This document shows, piece after piece, positions 1 to 10,985 of a stretch of 64,000 bases of DNA (position 1 is the first letter of the stretch; each line of letters opens with the position of its first letter). Source of the stretch: Blastomussa wellsi (taxonomy: Eukaryota > Cnidaria > Anthozoa > Scleractinia > Plerogyridae); contig OX393569.1 of assembly GCA_947652115.1 (NCBI GenBank), positions 11,209,378 to 11,273,377 of the forward strand, read 5' to 3'. Both the position numbers and the translations under genes were made by a program. The notes beneath the pieces are model-generated. The model did not search any database. It saw only the letters and a program-made list of their open reading frames with translations, and had not been told where the DNA came from.

Positions 1-129
1 ACCCTTCACCAAGGTGAGTGATGATTGAGAGCACTATTTGGTCTGAGACGGACACTGGCCTGGCCATTCAGAGTTTGATAATGTCCTTTGTGTCAGGCCC
101 TCGGAGTAGCAACCCGGCCCTCAGCCTGG

Positions 130-990
130 TCACCAAGCCTCGGAGTTACAGAAAAACAAAATGGCTGACCTCTCACGATTACGTCTTTTGGTGAGAAAAA
201 TCTAACCATAGCTGAATTGTGCAAAAATGTACGCTCACTTTGCGTGCTGTAAGTTTTTTTTCCACCACAGAAGTTGGTGAATCGTTGCAAAGAGAAGAAC
301 AGTGTGGAACAACACGATTTGATCAAACCGATTTATCGAACTGTCGATTTGATCTTTCTTGAAAATTGGCTCGATCAGAGCCTGTTTTCATTTTTTCCAC
401 CTCTCATATTGCCTCTACAACTTGCTATGTTATCCGTCTGACCTCGTTCTGCCAAACAGGTGTTGAAAGTTCCTTGTAAATACAGAAAATCATGTGGAAA
501 AGCAGAAGCATTTTGGACTTCAGAAGCTGTTTATATGAGTTATCAAAGATTTGCCTCTCTTTAATTTATTCTTACATCATCCGTGCCCCCAAAAGCGCAT
601 GCGTATGTTACCAAATATGGGGGGATTTTTTGGCAAGGGACCGAGAAAGAACACCACAATAGAAGGAAATGCCTGTCTGATGGCAATATATAAGCGAACT
701 TGTCATTAACTTGTTAGTTCACATATTCTGGTGAAGCTCTGGGAGGTGAAAGTTGGTCACTTTCTGAATCCTGCTAAAGGCTTGTGTACATGGTGAATTA
801 CCAGGTATAGGGGAAAGTCTTTCCAGTGAGACAGTAGCCTCGGGTTGAGCCCACCTGGGCCCTACTGGTAACAGGGGTTGCTCAGAAATCCCTCGGGATT
901 TCAAACCTCGCTCCCAGAGGTAAAATGGAGTGAAAGTCCTGGCCACGGCCAGGCAACGAACAGCCAACCGAGCACCCCCCAACAAGGGCA
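130..990. repeat. Long inverted terminal-type repeat, copy L
   Basis: This stretch matches 49340-50150 in inverted orientation. By eye the match runs from the sequence around 'aaaatggctgacc' (about 150) through the paired segments near 'ggtgaattacc' (about 790) to the cluster around 960-985. It is read as the terminal repeat of a virus-like element whose decayed genes follow at 2071-6596. The two copies differ at many positions and by small indels, so they are old. EEFSEC exon 1 lies between them, so they are more likely the outer ends of two separate insertions in opposite orientation than the two ends of one element. The exact outer edge at the start of the window was not resolved. Confidence 0.7.
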
Positions 991-1913
991 CTTGTGGTTT
1001 TTGTGGATGAAGTGTTTCTGTGATGTGAGAAAATTATTTGTTGCTTTAATAACATGTATGCAACGCTTGGTTGCCAGCACAGATTACACGCTTCAACCAC
1101 TGGGTTCAAAAACAAATACTTTCAGGGGCGAATGACGTCATTTCCATCAACCATGTGCTTCATAGCTGTGCTTCGTTTCTAGCAGAGTCGAGTTTCACGT
1201 TCTTGTTCCGCGTCTTGGTAGATTGTTGAGTTCTTGACTGTGCTTTTGCGAATTGTTGTCGAATTCTGGACTGTGCTTCTTCTTTTGTTCGGAGTGTTCT
1301 CAGGTAAGCTGTGTTGTATACATTGTTTTCGAGTCCCTTCGAGTGTTTTTCGATTTTGTCTAACTTTTTTCGCAGTTGTATTGATTTATTTGGGCTATCA
1401 CGGGCAAAGATGATTAAAGCTACTTATCAGAACATCAGAAGCCTGCCTACTGCTGGTGTGTTTTCTAGGAAACAGATGCTGCAATTCACCCAAGCAACCC
1501 ACTGATCTCATAATAAAACTTGGCTGCTTTTCATTGGAGATTCAACTTCTGTCCGCATAGTGTTGTGACGCTCTACTGTTCAAATCAGCCTTATTGTTAT
1601 CCAAGAAGAACCTTGTAGCGAAGATTGTACAACTCCTGGTGCGAATATATAACAGCAGATTTCGATCGGTACCGTGACAATGTCTGTAATAGTGAATTTT
1701 ATGTTTGCATTTTAGCTTGCATGTGCGTTTGGTGCGTTAAATTGTTTACATTTGTTGGGCGACAAAGAAATGATATTTGTCATACACAGTCTGCAGTTTT
1801 CGAAACACTGACTGCAACTTTGTTATTTGTGAATAGCGGTGTCACGCAATGCAAAAAGCTCCAAATATTGTATTTGTATGAATAAATCGGAAAAATCATG
1901 TTCATCAACCACA
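991..1913. other. Unassigned non-coding stretch
   Basis: No convincing gene is seen. A possible splice donor, TCAG followed by GTAAGC, occurs near 1300 and a polyadenylation-like AATAAA occurs near 1511. The ORFs here are short and without recognisable domains. The other virus-like copy has no counterpart to this stretch, so it probably contains later insertions. Confidence 0.4.
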
Positions 1914-2052
1914 GTTATGTTAAGAGTTTCATAATGATTTTTAAAATGTTGATTTCAGTATTAAAGAAAGCTTGAATTTCTGAAACCAAATCGAAATAAA
2001 GCCAAGTGAATCGAACTCGTTGAACGCACTCCTAATCTTTGATTACTACTAG
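1914..2052 (+). repeat. ~140-bp direct repeat, copy 1
   Basis: The stretch from 'gttatgttaagagtttc' to 'gattactactag' recurs in the same orientation at about 9430-9570 with scattered substitutions. The pair brackets the decayed virus-like copy L, the 6716-7085 array and a TA-flanked transposon. It could be a repeated family or a duplicated host segment. Confidence 0.7.
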
Positions 2053-2070
2053 TCTAATTTCAATAACACT

Positions 2071-2601
2071 TCAAATTTGTGCTGGACGCCACCAGTTTTT
2101 TTCAAAACTCTGGTTTTTTATCTTTTCAAGATCCGGCTGGCGTAAATCGGTCTGTTTTTTCACAAAGTTTGATCGTAAAGTCTCTTTGATTTCGCGATAT
2201 TTCTGCATTTCACGTGTAATTTGTTTGAATGCTGAGTCAGAAACATTATTATCGTCAAGAGCTTGAGAGACAGGCCTGTGGAAGCAAAACCTGAAAGGGC
2301 AGCAATTCCTGCAATAGGCGCACCGACCACAATTCCGACACCAGTGAGTGAAGTTGCAACAGCCCTTGGAAGACAGGGCGGCAGACACAGCGCCAAGAGA
2401 GACCACGGAATATTGAATCACTTTCCAAGCTTTTTTTATATTTTTTCAACACAAGCCTGTACTGTTCTGCCTCATTGGCTATTTCTTTTTCAATTTTGCT
2501 GATCTCAGTTAGCCGGAAATTTTCTGGGGTTCTTGAGAGGGGTAGCTCTGGACAAATATTATCAGGCGGTCAACTTGCCAAAACACATTTGCTGAAGACA
2601 T
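2071..2601 (-). pseudogene. Virus-like element accessory protein remnant (copy L)
   Basis: A coding remnant on the minus strand starts at the ATG at 2601. The frame changes several times: an N-terminal piece, a hydrophobic glycine/alanine-rich middle (about 2260-2400) and a charged C-terminal part ending at 2071. The C-terminal part contains the segment SQALDDNNVSDSAF followed by a helical stretch. A homologous C-terminal fragment lies at 49022-49227 on the opposite strand, next to the matching terminal repeat, which ties both to the same element family. The hydrophobic middle suggests a membrane-associated protein. The function is unknown. The gene is inactivated by frameshifts. Confidence 0.55.
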
Positions 2602-2691
2602 GGCATATTATAACATTTCAATTTATCTCTAAAATAAAACGAATTGGGAACCTGTGAAAGTCAAACAGTTCGCCATTCACGAAGGCTGCAC

Positions 2692-4009
2692 AAGACAAGG
2701 TGTGGGCAGCTTTTTCTGCAAGGTTTCTGAGGGCCAACAAAAGCAAATTTGTAGCACAGACAATTTTAGCGTTGGACCACACGGCAACAGCTGACATATT
2801 TTACAAAGAGGGTGAAGGCAGTCTGCAAAGCGTCTTCGGTTCAGACAGCAAATATTGGAGTGAAGGCATGAAAAGCGCGCTGGGTTTGGATGACGCTGGC
2901 GGCTTCCCTTACCAGTTATCGCCTAGCGCAGAAAAAAGTTCGCTGCTGGCTCCAGCAGTTGAATTTGAAGACACTGCACCAAGTTTGAAGACAATATTCA
3001 ACAACTCAATTAACATTTATGTAACGCCTGACCTTGTACCAACTCAGAGGCAGCAAAAGCTTGAGCGCATTGCCGGGTGACCCTACATTCAGTCAGATCA
3101 ACGACCATAACGACGTGGCTTCTTACAAAAGATTGTGTACAGAGTTTGGCATTGGCCCGTCAACTGACTTCCGCTTCACGTACGGGGCAAACCACGGGCT
3201 AGGAAGCGTTTACATTTATTGCCGCGACCCTTTCATACTGGACGTGCCCTATCCATCACCAAAAGCAAAATTCGACAACGAGGACCCTAAGGCATCAGGA
3301 AAAGGGAATTTCAGTATGCTTCATAAAAAACGATGCCACGGAAGAGCAATTCAATTGGTTCGCACCCAAAACCTCGGCAGGTTTGACCCAGGCAGGGCTT
3401 TCACGTATCAATCAGTCAATTGAAGCCTTTGTGTATTTCATCTTGGGCGCGCAAGTCAACGTGAGAAGCAGCATTCTTGGCGCTGGAGGCAGAGCAAAAG
3501 AAGCCCAGAGTGAGTTCCTTGTCTTGGTGGAAGACGCGATAAGGCAAACGGAACTGGCCAAGTCAGTTCAAAGATACCAACTTGCCGTAAACGAGGCAAG
3601 GGTGAGGCTCAACCTTGCTGTGTGCCCGGGGGCCTGGCTGATGCCCGCGCAGATGATAATTAACACAGAGAGCATGGTTGGCTACAACAACCAGCTCAAA
3701 CAAGCGACGCCAGGTATGAAGCTGGGTGTCAACGACGGGGTAAACAAAAGCACAAAAAAAGCAGGGCTTCGGCTAATGGATGGCGGGGACTCAAAAATAA
3801 ACCCACCAAACAGTCACCCTCCGAATCCAAGTCACAAGGCAGCAAAAAAAGAGGCAGCACCTGTGATCCAAACAGCTGCAGAAGAGCAAACGGAATCTGA
3901 ACCAACGCCAACGGCTGGCTCCGGCAGCGAGTCACATGATGTGAACAAAATAGCTGTCATTGTTGGCGTGGTTGCAGTTGCGGGTTTGGCATTCTTGTCA
4001 TTTCGTTAA
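2692..4009 (+). pseudogene. Putative virion-associated protein, truncated (copy L)
   Basis: This is homologous to the longer gene at 46639-48296 in copy R. The N-terminus is missing before about 2692. About 110 codons present in copy R are deleted near 3030. Frame changes occur near 3030 and 3390, and the last frame, 3383-4009, is open to the stop. That part contains INQSIEAFVY, then a conserved C-terminal region, a Ser/Thr/Pro-rich stretch and a final hydrophobic segment that looks like a C-terminal membrane anchor (VIVGVVAVAGLAFLSF). It converges on the coiled-coil gene at 4006, the same arrangement as in copy R. A virion role is inferred only from its place beside capsid and ATPase genes. 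Confidence 0.6.
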
Positions 4010-5264
4010 GGCCGCTTCTTGATATAGGTCTCCATTAGCAAGGCCACCACAGCCAACATCAGCAGCCAGGTGTGCTCAGCGAGAAAACCGATGGCCTGAC
4101 CAGCGGCTTTGAAGAGGAAACTCACAATTGAGCCAATGAGACCTGGCAGAGCAGTTGCAACCTTTGAGCCAATATCTTTCAGACCTTTTCCCAACGCTTT
4201 GCCAATGGTTTTCAAAGAGTTGGTGATGGCGCCAATAACAGCACCAATCGTGACACCAGCAGCAAGAAAGATTGCCGTGACTGTCACGCCATATTTTTTG
4301 AAGATCTCTTTGACCCTTTCACGAAGTGGTAGCGCTCTTTCTCTTTCCTCAATCTGCGTTTGCAACCGCGCGAGCTCCTCTGTTCTTTCCGCAACTCTTC
4401 CTTCTGCGGCTTCTTTGTCAGAGGGTGAGGCGTTCTCATTGTTGATGATTTTCTGATCTTCATCATTTTGTCGTTGAAGGTCGGATTCTTGCTCACGCAG
4501 TTCATCCAACGTTCTTCTTGTGTTAAGCCTTTTTTCCATGGTGTTTCTTTCGCTCTCTTTGGCCGCGAGGCTTGTCCTGAGTTGGTCGATCCGGGTTTGT
4601 TCTTTGGCTTTACTTTTTGCTTGTTTTTCAAGAGCAGCCACCTCTTCTTTTGCATTTTCAAAATCTGTTTTAAGATTTTTTTATCAGTTGCTGCTGTCTC
4701 CGCAGTTCTGCCTCACTTTCAACATTCAAACCATGTTCATCTTGTAACCCATCAATCCTTGCTTGATTTTGCTCAATTCTGTTTCTCAGATTTTGAGCCT
4801 CTTGTCTGGCAGAGGGTGAGGCGTTCTCATTGTTGATGATTTTCTGATCTTCATCATTTTGTCGTTGAAGGTCGGATTCTTGCTCACGCAGTTCATCCAA
4901 CGTTCTTGTTTCGTTGAGCCTTTTTGGCCGCGAGGCTTGCCCTGAGTTGGTCGATCCGGGTTTGTTCTTTGGCTTTACTTTTTGCTTGTTTTTCAAGAGC
5001 TGCCACCTCTTTTTTTGCATTTTCAAAATCTGTTTTAAGATTTTTTATCAGTTGCTGCTGTCTCTGCAGTTCTGCCTCACTTTCAACATTTAAACCATGT
5101 TCATCTTGTAACCCATCAATCCTTGCTTGAGTTTGCTCAATTCTGTTTCTCAGATTTTGAGCCTCTTGTGTAGCTTTTTCCTTTTCTGCAGCATTTTTTT
5201 CAGCATCTCTTAATTGTTGTTCGGTCTCTCTCAATCTCTGACGTTGTTCTCTTATGCTCTCGTT
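4006..5264 (-). pseudogene. Coiled-coil protein with C-terminal membrane segments (copy L)
   Basis: A long heptad-rich coiled coil (E, Q, R and K rich) leads to a C-terminal domain from about 4330 down, with two glycine-rich hydrophobic segments and a final transmembrane-like helix, ending at 4006. It is homologous to 45275-46638 in copy R. The N-terminal third is lost: the coil is joined in frame to a PolB N-terminal fragment upstream. The coil contains a ~0.39-kb partial tandem duplication (4420-4810 repeated at 4812-5200) and frameshifts near 4670 and 4900, so it is not functional as it stands. The architecture resembles a virion or membrane-remodelling structural protein, but no function is known. 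Confidence 0.65.
4421..5200. repeat. ~391-bp tandem duplication inside the coiled-coil gene
   Basis: The sequence beginning 'gagggtgaggcgttctcatt' occurs at 4421 and again at 4812. The flanking coil-coding sequence follows in both copies with small indels. The duplication is confined to copy L; copy R has one unit. Confidence 0.75.
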
Positions 5265-6596
5265 GGCTTGAGCAATACCGTAAACACCCGCAGATAAGCC
5301 GCACCCTGAATTTAGCAACTTAAATTTTGGAAAAACAAGTTTTTTGAAAGAAATCAAACGAAATCCAAGGTCAAGTCTTGAGACATCTTCATCAAACGTA
5401 AATGCATCATAACATTGAAACGGAAAATACTTTGAAGTCTTACCAACAACCAATGCCTCAAAGTCCACGTATATCACGTATGGCACCTTTATCTTTATCT
5501 TTTGGAAAGAAAGGGTGTTTTTCCCCTCTTCCTGCATCTCGATCCTTGTCAGCCCGCCATTCACGCCGTTGCAGTATTTTTTGTGGTTCTCGAGCAACTC
5601 CGCTCGTGTGAAACGTGATAAGCACATCATGCAATAGAAAGTTTTATTATTAATTGCCTTGTCAAACAGCAAAGCGCTCACCCATTTTACACAACAATAG
5701 TGCTGTATTTCCCCCGACTCTATTAGCATCAGGCTTATCCGCGGCACATTCGCTTCTTTTCTGCTTATCCTGTGTACTATCAGGCAGTTGTTTTCCCAGC
5801 CGAAGACATTTATTGCGAGGCCTTTGTTTTGCGCCTCAAGCTTGTCTATCTGCTTTACCGGTGTTGGGAAATCGATGCCATTGTAGCTGATACCATCGTT
5901 AACCGGATATTTGCTTGGTCTTTGTGGGTTCTTTCCATCTTTTGGAGGGAATAAAGCAGCTCTTAGTGCCCACTTCAAACATTCGTTATCCCTGTTTTGC
6001 ACGTTGACTATGGCCTTCTTTTTTGCCAGATTGGCCGGAAGAGGCAAATAAGTTCCTCCGCGCAGTGGTTGATAGCGTGCGACATTCACAAACGCAGTCT
6101 TTATCATTTCAACTTCCCATTCTGATCCCTCCACAGACCAGTTTTCTATTTCTCCCTTTGTTCTTTCAATGAATTCATCGAATTTTTGTTTTATCAGTTC
6201 TTCATCGTCCTTGTTAAAAACATGCAGTTCTTTTTCTTTAAAATAATGTTTCATGTGTTGCGTTTCATCGTTTCTTTCTATTGAAAACTTTACTTCTAAC
6301 CCAAAACTTGCTTTCACGCTTTTTAACTTTTGGAGTTCTTGTTCAACCAAATCAGTAAACCTTGCTTTATTTTCTCTTGCAAACACTAATAAACCTTTGT
6401 TGTTTGGATTTCCTTCGGATACATCCATTCTCCAAACACGAATCCATTCCCGGAAATTATTTTGTGATAATAGAAACCTGTCATATAATACAACCAGTTG
6501 TGGTTGTAATGGTTGACGTAGGTTTCTGTTTTCCTGCCTCGTTATTGGACCATAAAACATTTGCAAAACAGCGGATGTATAATTTGCGGCAGCCAT
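5265..6596 (-). pseudogene. PolB N-terminal fragment of the virus-like element (copy L)
   Basis: An ORF starts at the ATG at 6596 and encodes about 385 residues resembling the N-terminal region of a viral protein-primed family B DNA polymerase: a conserved block with NRDNECLKWAL, a CxxC...HxxxxC zinc finger (CMMCLSRFTRAELLENHKKYC), and the first exonuclease motif as YVDFEAL. The polymerase palm motifs are absent. After the exonuclease motif the frame runs through about 50 unassigned residues and then into the coiled coil of the neighbouring gene at 5264, as expected from a deletion that fused two genes. It is one continuous frame down to 4893. It cannot be an active polymerase. Confidence 0.7.
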
Positions 6597-6715
6597 ATTG
6601 GGGTATATACTTGTGCAGATATTTCTTCAATTGGAAATTAATTCTGGCACACATCCGCTCGCTTGGTTGGGGTCATGCTCTTTTGTTTACTTCTGTGTAA
6701 TTTGCTTTTTCACAC

Positions 6716-7085
6716 ACATATAAAATACTGGTTCTGGACAAAGCAAGTTCGCACAAATTGTTGCCCTTATCGCTGGAAGCAGTTTTACACTAAACTCGGC
6801 GACATAACACACATATAAAATACTGGTTCTGGACACAGCAATTTGCAGTTTGTTTTAACTTATCGCTGGAAGCCGAGTTTACACTAAACTCGGCGACATA
6901 ACACACATAAAATACCGGTTCTGGACACAGCACAATTTTGCAGTTGTTTTAACTTATTGCTGGAAGCTGTTTACACTAAACTCAGCGACATTTTGGAGCC
7001 GAGTTTAGTGTAAAGTCAGCTTCCAGCGATAAGTTAAAACAACTGCAAAATTTCTGTGCCAGAACCAGTATTTTATATGTGTGTT
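6716..7085. repeat. Three ~100-bp direct repeats plus one inverted copy
   Basis: Three head-to-tail units carry 'aaaataCtggttctggac', a 'cgctggaag' block and 'tttacactaaactcggcgac' (about 6716-6797, 6803-6900, 6903-6990). A fourth unit at 7000-7085 is inverted, so units three and four can form a long hairpin. The array starts about 120 bp upstream of the PolB fragment start. Confidence 0.8.
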
Positions 7086-7206
7086 GCATGCGTCCAGATT
7101 CAGTTCAATGCAGTGGTCGTTTTCTAGTTATCTAAGCGAAGCTTTAGCGACGACGGTATAAATCTTCTAAAAATATCCCCGTTCGGTTTTATCCTTGAGT
7201 GATATA

Positions 7207-9038
7207 CAGTACCGTTCAAAAGTAAGTTGACAGTCTCGACTCGATCCTCGATTCTCAAAAACTTTGAGGATCGAGGATCGAGTTTTGAGGATCGAGAAAT
7301 AAGGCTTTCTCAAATATGCAAACTCATTTAGGGCTTTCGAGAAAACGATTTATTTCTCGAAGAAAGAACAATAGCGGCTCACACCTCAAGTACAAGTGTT
7401 TCGTGTCAACCATTATCGCGTTTGACCGAACGATGTCTTCACGCACTGCACGTCATTTTTTCAACAACTTGTGTTAAAAACTTGATGAAGAACTGCAGTC
7501 GCAATGGAAACTTTCGACATGATTTAACTTTCATGATCTGAAGCCATTTTCAAAATCAATCAAAATAAAACTCCGTAAAAATATAAAGTTACAGAAGTCA
7601 ACGGCAGTAGTGCCATCACATCTAGCGTAACTGTAATAGTAATGCAATCAAAATGATCCGTGTTTTGTTGACTTTTCTTCACGCACTGCACGTCATTTTT
7701 TCAACAACTTGTGTTAAAAACTTGATGAAGAACTGCAGTCGCAATGGAAACTTTCGACATGATTTAACTTTCATGATCTGAAGCCATTTTCAAAATCAAT
7801 CAAAATAAAACTCCGTAAAAATATAAAGTTACAGAAGTCAACGGCAGTAGTGCCATCACATCTAGCGTAACTGTGATAGTAATGCAATCAAAATGATCCG
7901 TGTTTTGTTGACTTTGCATACCAGTAAAATAGAACCTGAGTTTCCTTTTCGTGAAAGCTGAAGTATTAAAACTCCATCAAAATTTCTCGCTGAGAACGAA
8001 AATTGGAATCGAAAGTAAACAACATTATGCAAATTTATCTTGAAATGTGAAACCACGCTCGTTGTGTGAAAGAATTTTTCGTGGATATTTATACAATTCT
8101 AGCAAAACCGTAGCGGTCCGTAAACATGCCGTTAACCATTCATCAGTTTTTATCAACATCGCTCTAATAACACACTAAATTTGCAAAGGGTATCCGTCGA
8201 ATTAAGTGAATAAATACTCGATGTAGTTTGCCACGGAAGTTTAAAGTCGTAGATCGAATTTCCATTTCGTTTAGCGTTCGTCATTTGAATGAAACTCGTT
8301 TGGGTTACTATCGAAAATAAAGGGCTTCGATGGTAATTTATGGAAAGGAAAGAAACGAGCGAGTTCGCTAAGATTGTCAACTAAAACCTTTTGAATCACG
8401 CAATTACTGTAAATTATTCACCTGATAGCACTAAAATTGATGAAACGAAAGCATCCGAATCTCTTTTCTTACCAAATGACATGAATGAAACAAAATGTTA
8501 GAATGGTAGGTAAGGTTATTTTCATCCCCAGCAATATTACATATTACAGAAATGGGAGATTTTACCTTTTTGCGTTAGATCTTAATTATGATAACAAAGC
8601 AATCCGAGACATACTGTCGCGCCAACTTGCACGAAGCGACATGGTACGCGAGTAGCCTGAACGTCAATTTTTGCTCTCGATTTATCAAACTTAAAAACTG
8701 GAATACGTTTGGTGGACAAGCAGTCAAATTTATTTTTGTTGTCGATAAAAATGTTTGCGACAGCAAGACTTGGTTAAATTTCTTTATCGCAATCAAAATT
8801 AATGTTTGCATTTGGAATCGGCTCCAGCGCACGAGTTGGAATTTGCTGTACAACATACACGAATGTGGTCTATTTGGGAAATTTATTTCTCGAGAGATCA
8901 GTCAAGCAACTGGCTCATTAACTTTCTCGACTCGAAACTCGATTCTCGATCCTCGATCCACGAAATTTTCGAGAATCGTTTATCAAGGATCGAGGATCGA
9001 GGCTTGAGGGACTGTCAACTTACTTTTGAGCGGTACTG
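7207..9038. mobile_element. TA-flanked TIR transposon, non-autonomous (family A)
   Basis: The ends are inverted: CAGTACCGTTCAAAAGTAAG at 7207 and its complement ending at 9038, both flanked by TA, as in the Tc1/mariner/pogo superfamily. A palindromic subterminal zone is made of repeated 'gatcctcgat'-type motifs. No transposase ORF is recognised. Related ends occur at 10855-15831 and 13101-14796. Confidence 0.8.
7436..7915. repeat. Recent 240-bp tandem duplication
   Basis: 7436-7675 is repeated exactly in register at 7676-7915 (period 240). One internal difference was seen (ctgtaatagt versus ctgtgatagt). It lies inside the family A transposon and must be recent, or an assembly duplication. 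Confidence 0.9.
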
Positions 9039-9239
9039 TAAAGGCAGTTTACATGTTGTACTGAGCCATTCATGTTATATTTATACTGCGAGTGAATCAA
9101 TTTCGAATCAGCTAAACAATAAAGATTTTAGTTCATTGAACTGTGTTAATACCTCTCACACTTGCTCCTCTTGTTAAAACTCAGTTAAAGAGTGAATTCC
9201 TTCCAATTCTACTAAGAGTTAATGCTTATCAATTTTGTA

Positions 9240-9425
9240 TACCATTTTGTTTTTCTACCGAACAAAATCGAACCAAACGCGTCAATTGAGTTCAATTTGG
9301 GTTCGGTAATCGAACTCACAAAAAAGCTCCAGTTCGATTATGTTCGATTGCCGAAACAATCGAACTCCAATCGAACGATTGGGTTCGATCGGTTTTTGGT
9401 TCGGTTTCGTTCGATTGACTACGCC
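9240..9425. other. TCGAAC-rich inverted-repeat segment
   Basis: Dense 'tcgaac' and 'gttcga' motifs alternate on the two strands over about 185 bp, suggesting a small palindromic repeat. No coding evidence. Confidence 0.5.
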
Positions 9426-9429
9426 GGGA

Positions 9430-9570
9430 TTATGTTAAGAGTTTCAAGCTGATATTTAAAAGTGTTGATTTCAGCATTAAAGAAGGATTGAATTTCGGGA
9501 AAGCAAGTCAAAATGAAGCCAAGTGAATCGAAGACGTCGAACACACTCCTAATGTTTGATTACTACTAGC
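9430..9570 (+). repeat. ~140-bp direct repeat, copy 2
   Basis: Partner of 1914-2052, same orientation, ending again at 'gattactactag'. The remaining 9571-10097 holds only the 5' flank of EEFSEC; no TATA box is evident. Confidence 0.7.
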
Positions 9571-10097
9571 TGCGAGATAATCATGAAGTACAGGTACTGT
9601 AATCTTCCAATACTGTGTTCAGCCACCTTAATTATACGCGCCATAACAAATTGATGTAAACAAATGGATGCGTACTGTTTCAAAATCTGGTCGTGTTAAC
9701 ACAATTAATAAACTACTTAAAATTATCATTGTGCATGCATGGATTTTTCTGAGGAAACTTCAAAGGTTAGAGGGGGGAGTGTTCACGATCAGGAACCTGA
9801 AAAGAAAGCAACATGATCTCGACAAATTTTCTTTGGTAAGGGGGCGCCAACTTTACCTACCTAAAAATTCTGCAAACTCGAGGCACAAACTTTTCTCTTC
9901 GAAAGTTGCTTCGTCGTTCAGGTCCGAAAGTGGAAACCAAGGAAAACACAGGAAAACTGCATGCAATGCAAGGCCCACCTTGTCATTCAATCTTCATCCA
10001 ATCACAAACGGAACGAAAATGATGTCATGATGCGAAAAACACTGAGTAATCCTGAGTAAACTGGGTACTAATCTCGCTTCCACGGACGTGGCGGTCA

Positions 10098-10547
10098 ATG
10101 GCGGCTGTAAAGAAGATTTTGAACTTCAATATTGGAGTTCTTGGTCACATTGACAGTGGAAAAACATCTCTTGTCAAAGTTTTGAGCTCAACCGCATCTA
10201 CGGCGTCTTTTGATAAGAACCCCCAGAGTCAAGAACGTGGAATAACTCTTGATATCGGGTTTTCCTCATTTCAAGTCCCCATCCCAGAGCATCTAAAGCA
10301 CCATGATTACGAGGTTCTTCAGTTTACACTCGTTGATTGCCCAGGTCATGCTTCTCTTATCAGGACTATCATTGGAGGTGCTCAGATTATTGATATGATG
10401 ATGCTCGTAGTGGATGTCACCAAAGGATTGCAGACCCAGACAGCTGAGTGTCTCGTGATTGGAGAGATTCTTTGTGAGAAGCTGGTCGTCGTATTAAACA
10501 AGATCGACTTATTGAAAGAAGAAAAGAGGGACGTGCTAGTCGAAAAG
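10098..10547 (+). CDS. EEFSEC: Selenocysteine-specific elongation factor, exon 1 (GTPase domain)
   Basis: EEFSEC delivers selenocysteyl-tRNA to UGA codons marked by SECIS elements, with GTP, at the ribosome. This exon gives residues 1-150, the translational-GTPase G domain: P loop GHIDSGKTS (about residue 16), switch region RGITLDIGF, DCPGH (G3) and NKID (G4). The start ATG lies in a gene-like GC-rich context (gcggtcaATGGCGG). The frame is open past the exon, but AAAG followed by GTAACA at 10548 is a good donor. It leaves phase 0 and joins in phase to 53856. The combined length, 576 residues, is close to the roughly 600 expected for animal EEFSEC. No frameshift or stop is seen, so the host gene looks functional. 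Confidence 0.93.
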
Positions 10548-10608
10548 GTAACAACACTTTCTTCTATAACTTCCGTAGAAAAAAATATATATCAAATGAT
10601 ACAATAAT

Positions 10609-10786
10609 CAGGGTTGTCAGTAGGTTTTTGAGTAGCAGGTTCCATTTAAAAAGTAGGCGGCTATTTCCATTTTATTTCTCCAATATCACGCTCAAAACTG
10701 ACCTACTACTAACATTCGGAGTAGCTGGGCAGTATTCGGAATAGTAGGTGAAATGCGCCGGTCGCCGGCTATTTTGACAACCCCGA
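10609..10786. mobile_element. Small MITE-like element
   Basis: Begins 'cagggttgtca' and ends near 'ttttgacaacccc', an imperfect inverted pair about 178 bp apart, starting about 60 bp inside the EEFSEC intron. It includes repeated 'agtagg' motifs. A convincing target duplication was not found. A related sequence occurs around 52520-52745. Confidence 0.5.
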
Positions 10787-10985
10787 AGAATATGAGGTAC
10801 TCCTAGTCTCTTTCGGAGATCGTCATGCAACGCTTCTCCCCACTAATGCATGTACAGTACCGCTCAAAGGTAAGTTGACAGTCTCGACTCGATCCTCGAA
10901 ACTCGATCCTCGATCCTCAAAATTTTCGAGAATCGAGGATCGAGGATTGAGTTTCGAGGATCGAGAAATAAGGCTTTCTCGAATA

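Noticed and set aside
2263..2502. 79-residue + strand ORF
   Set aside because: Shadow of the minus-strand virus-like remnant in the same interval.
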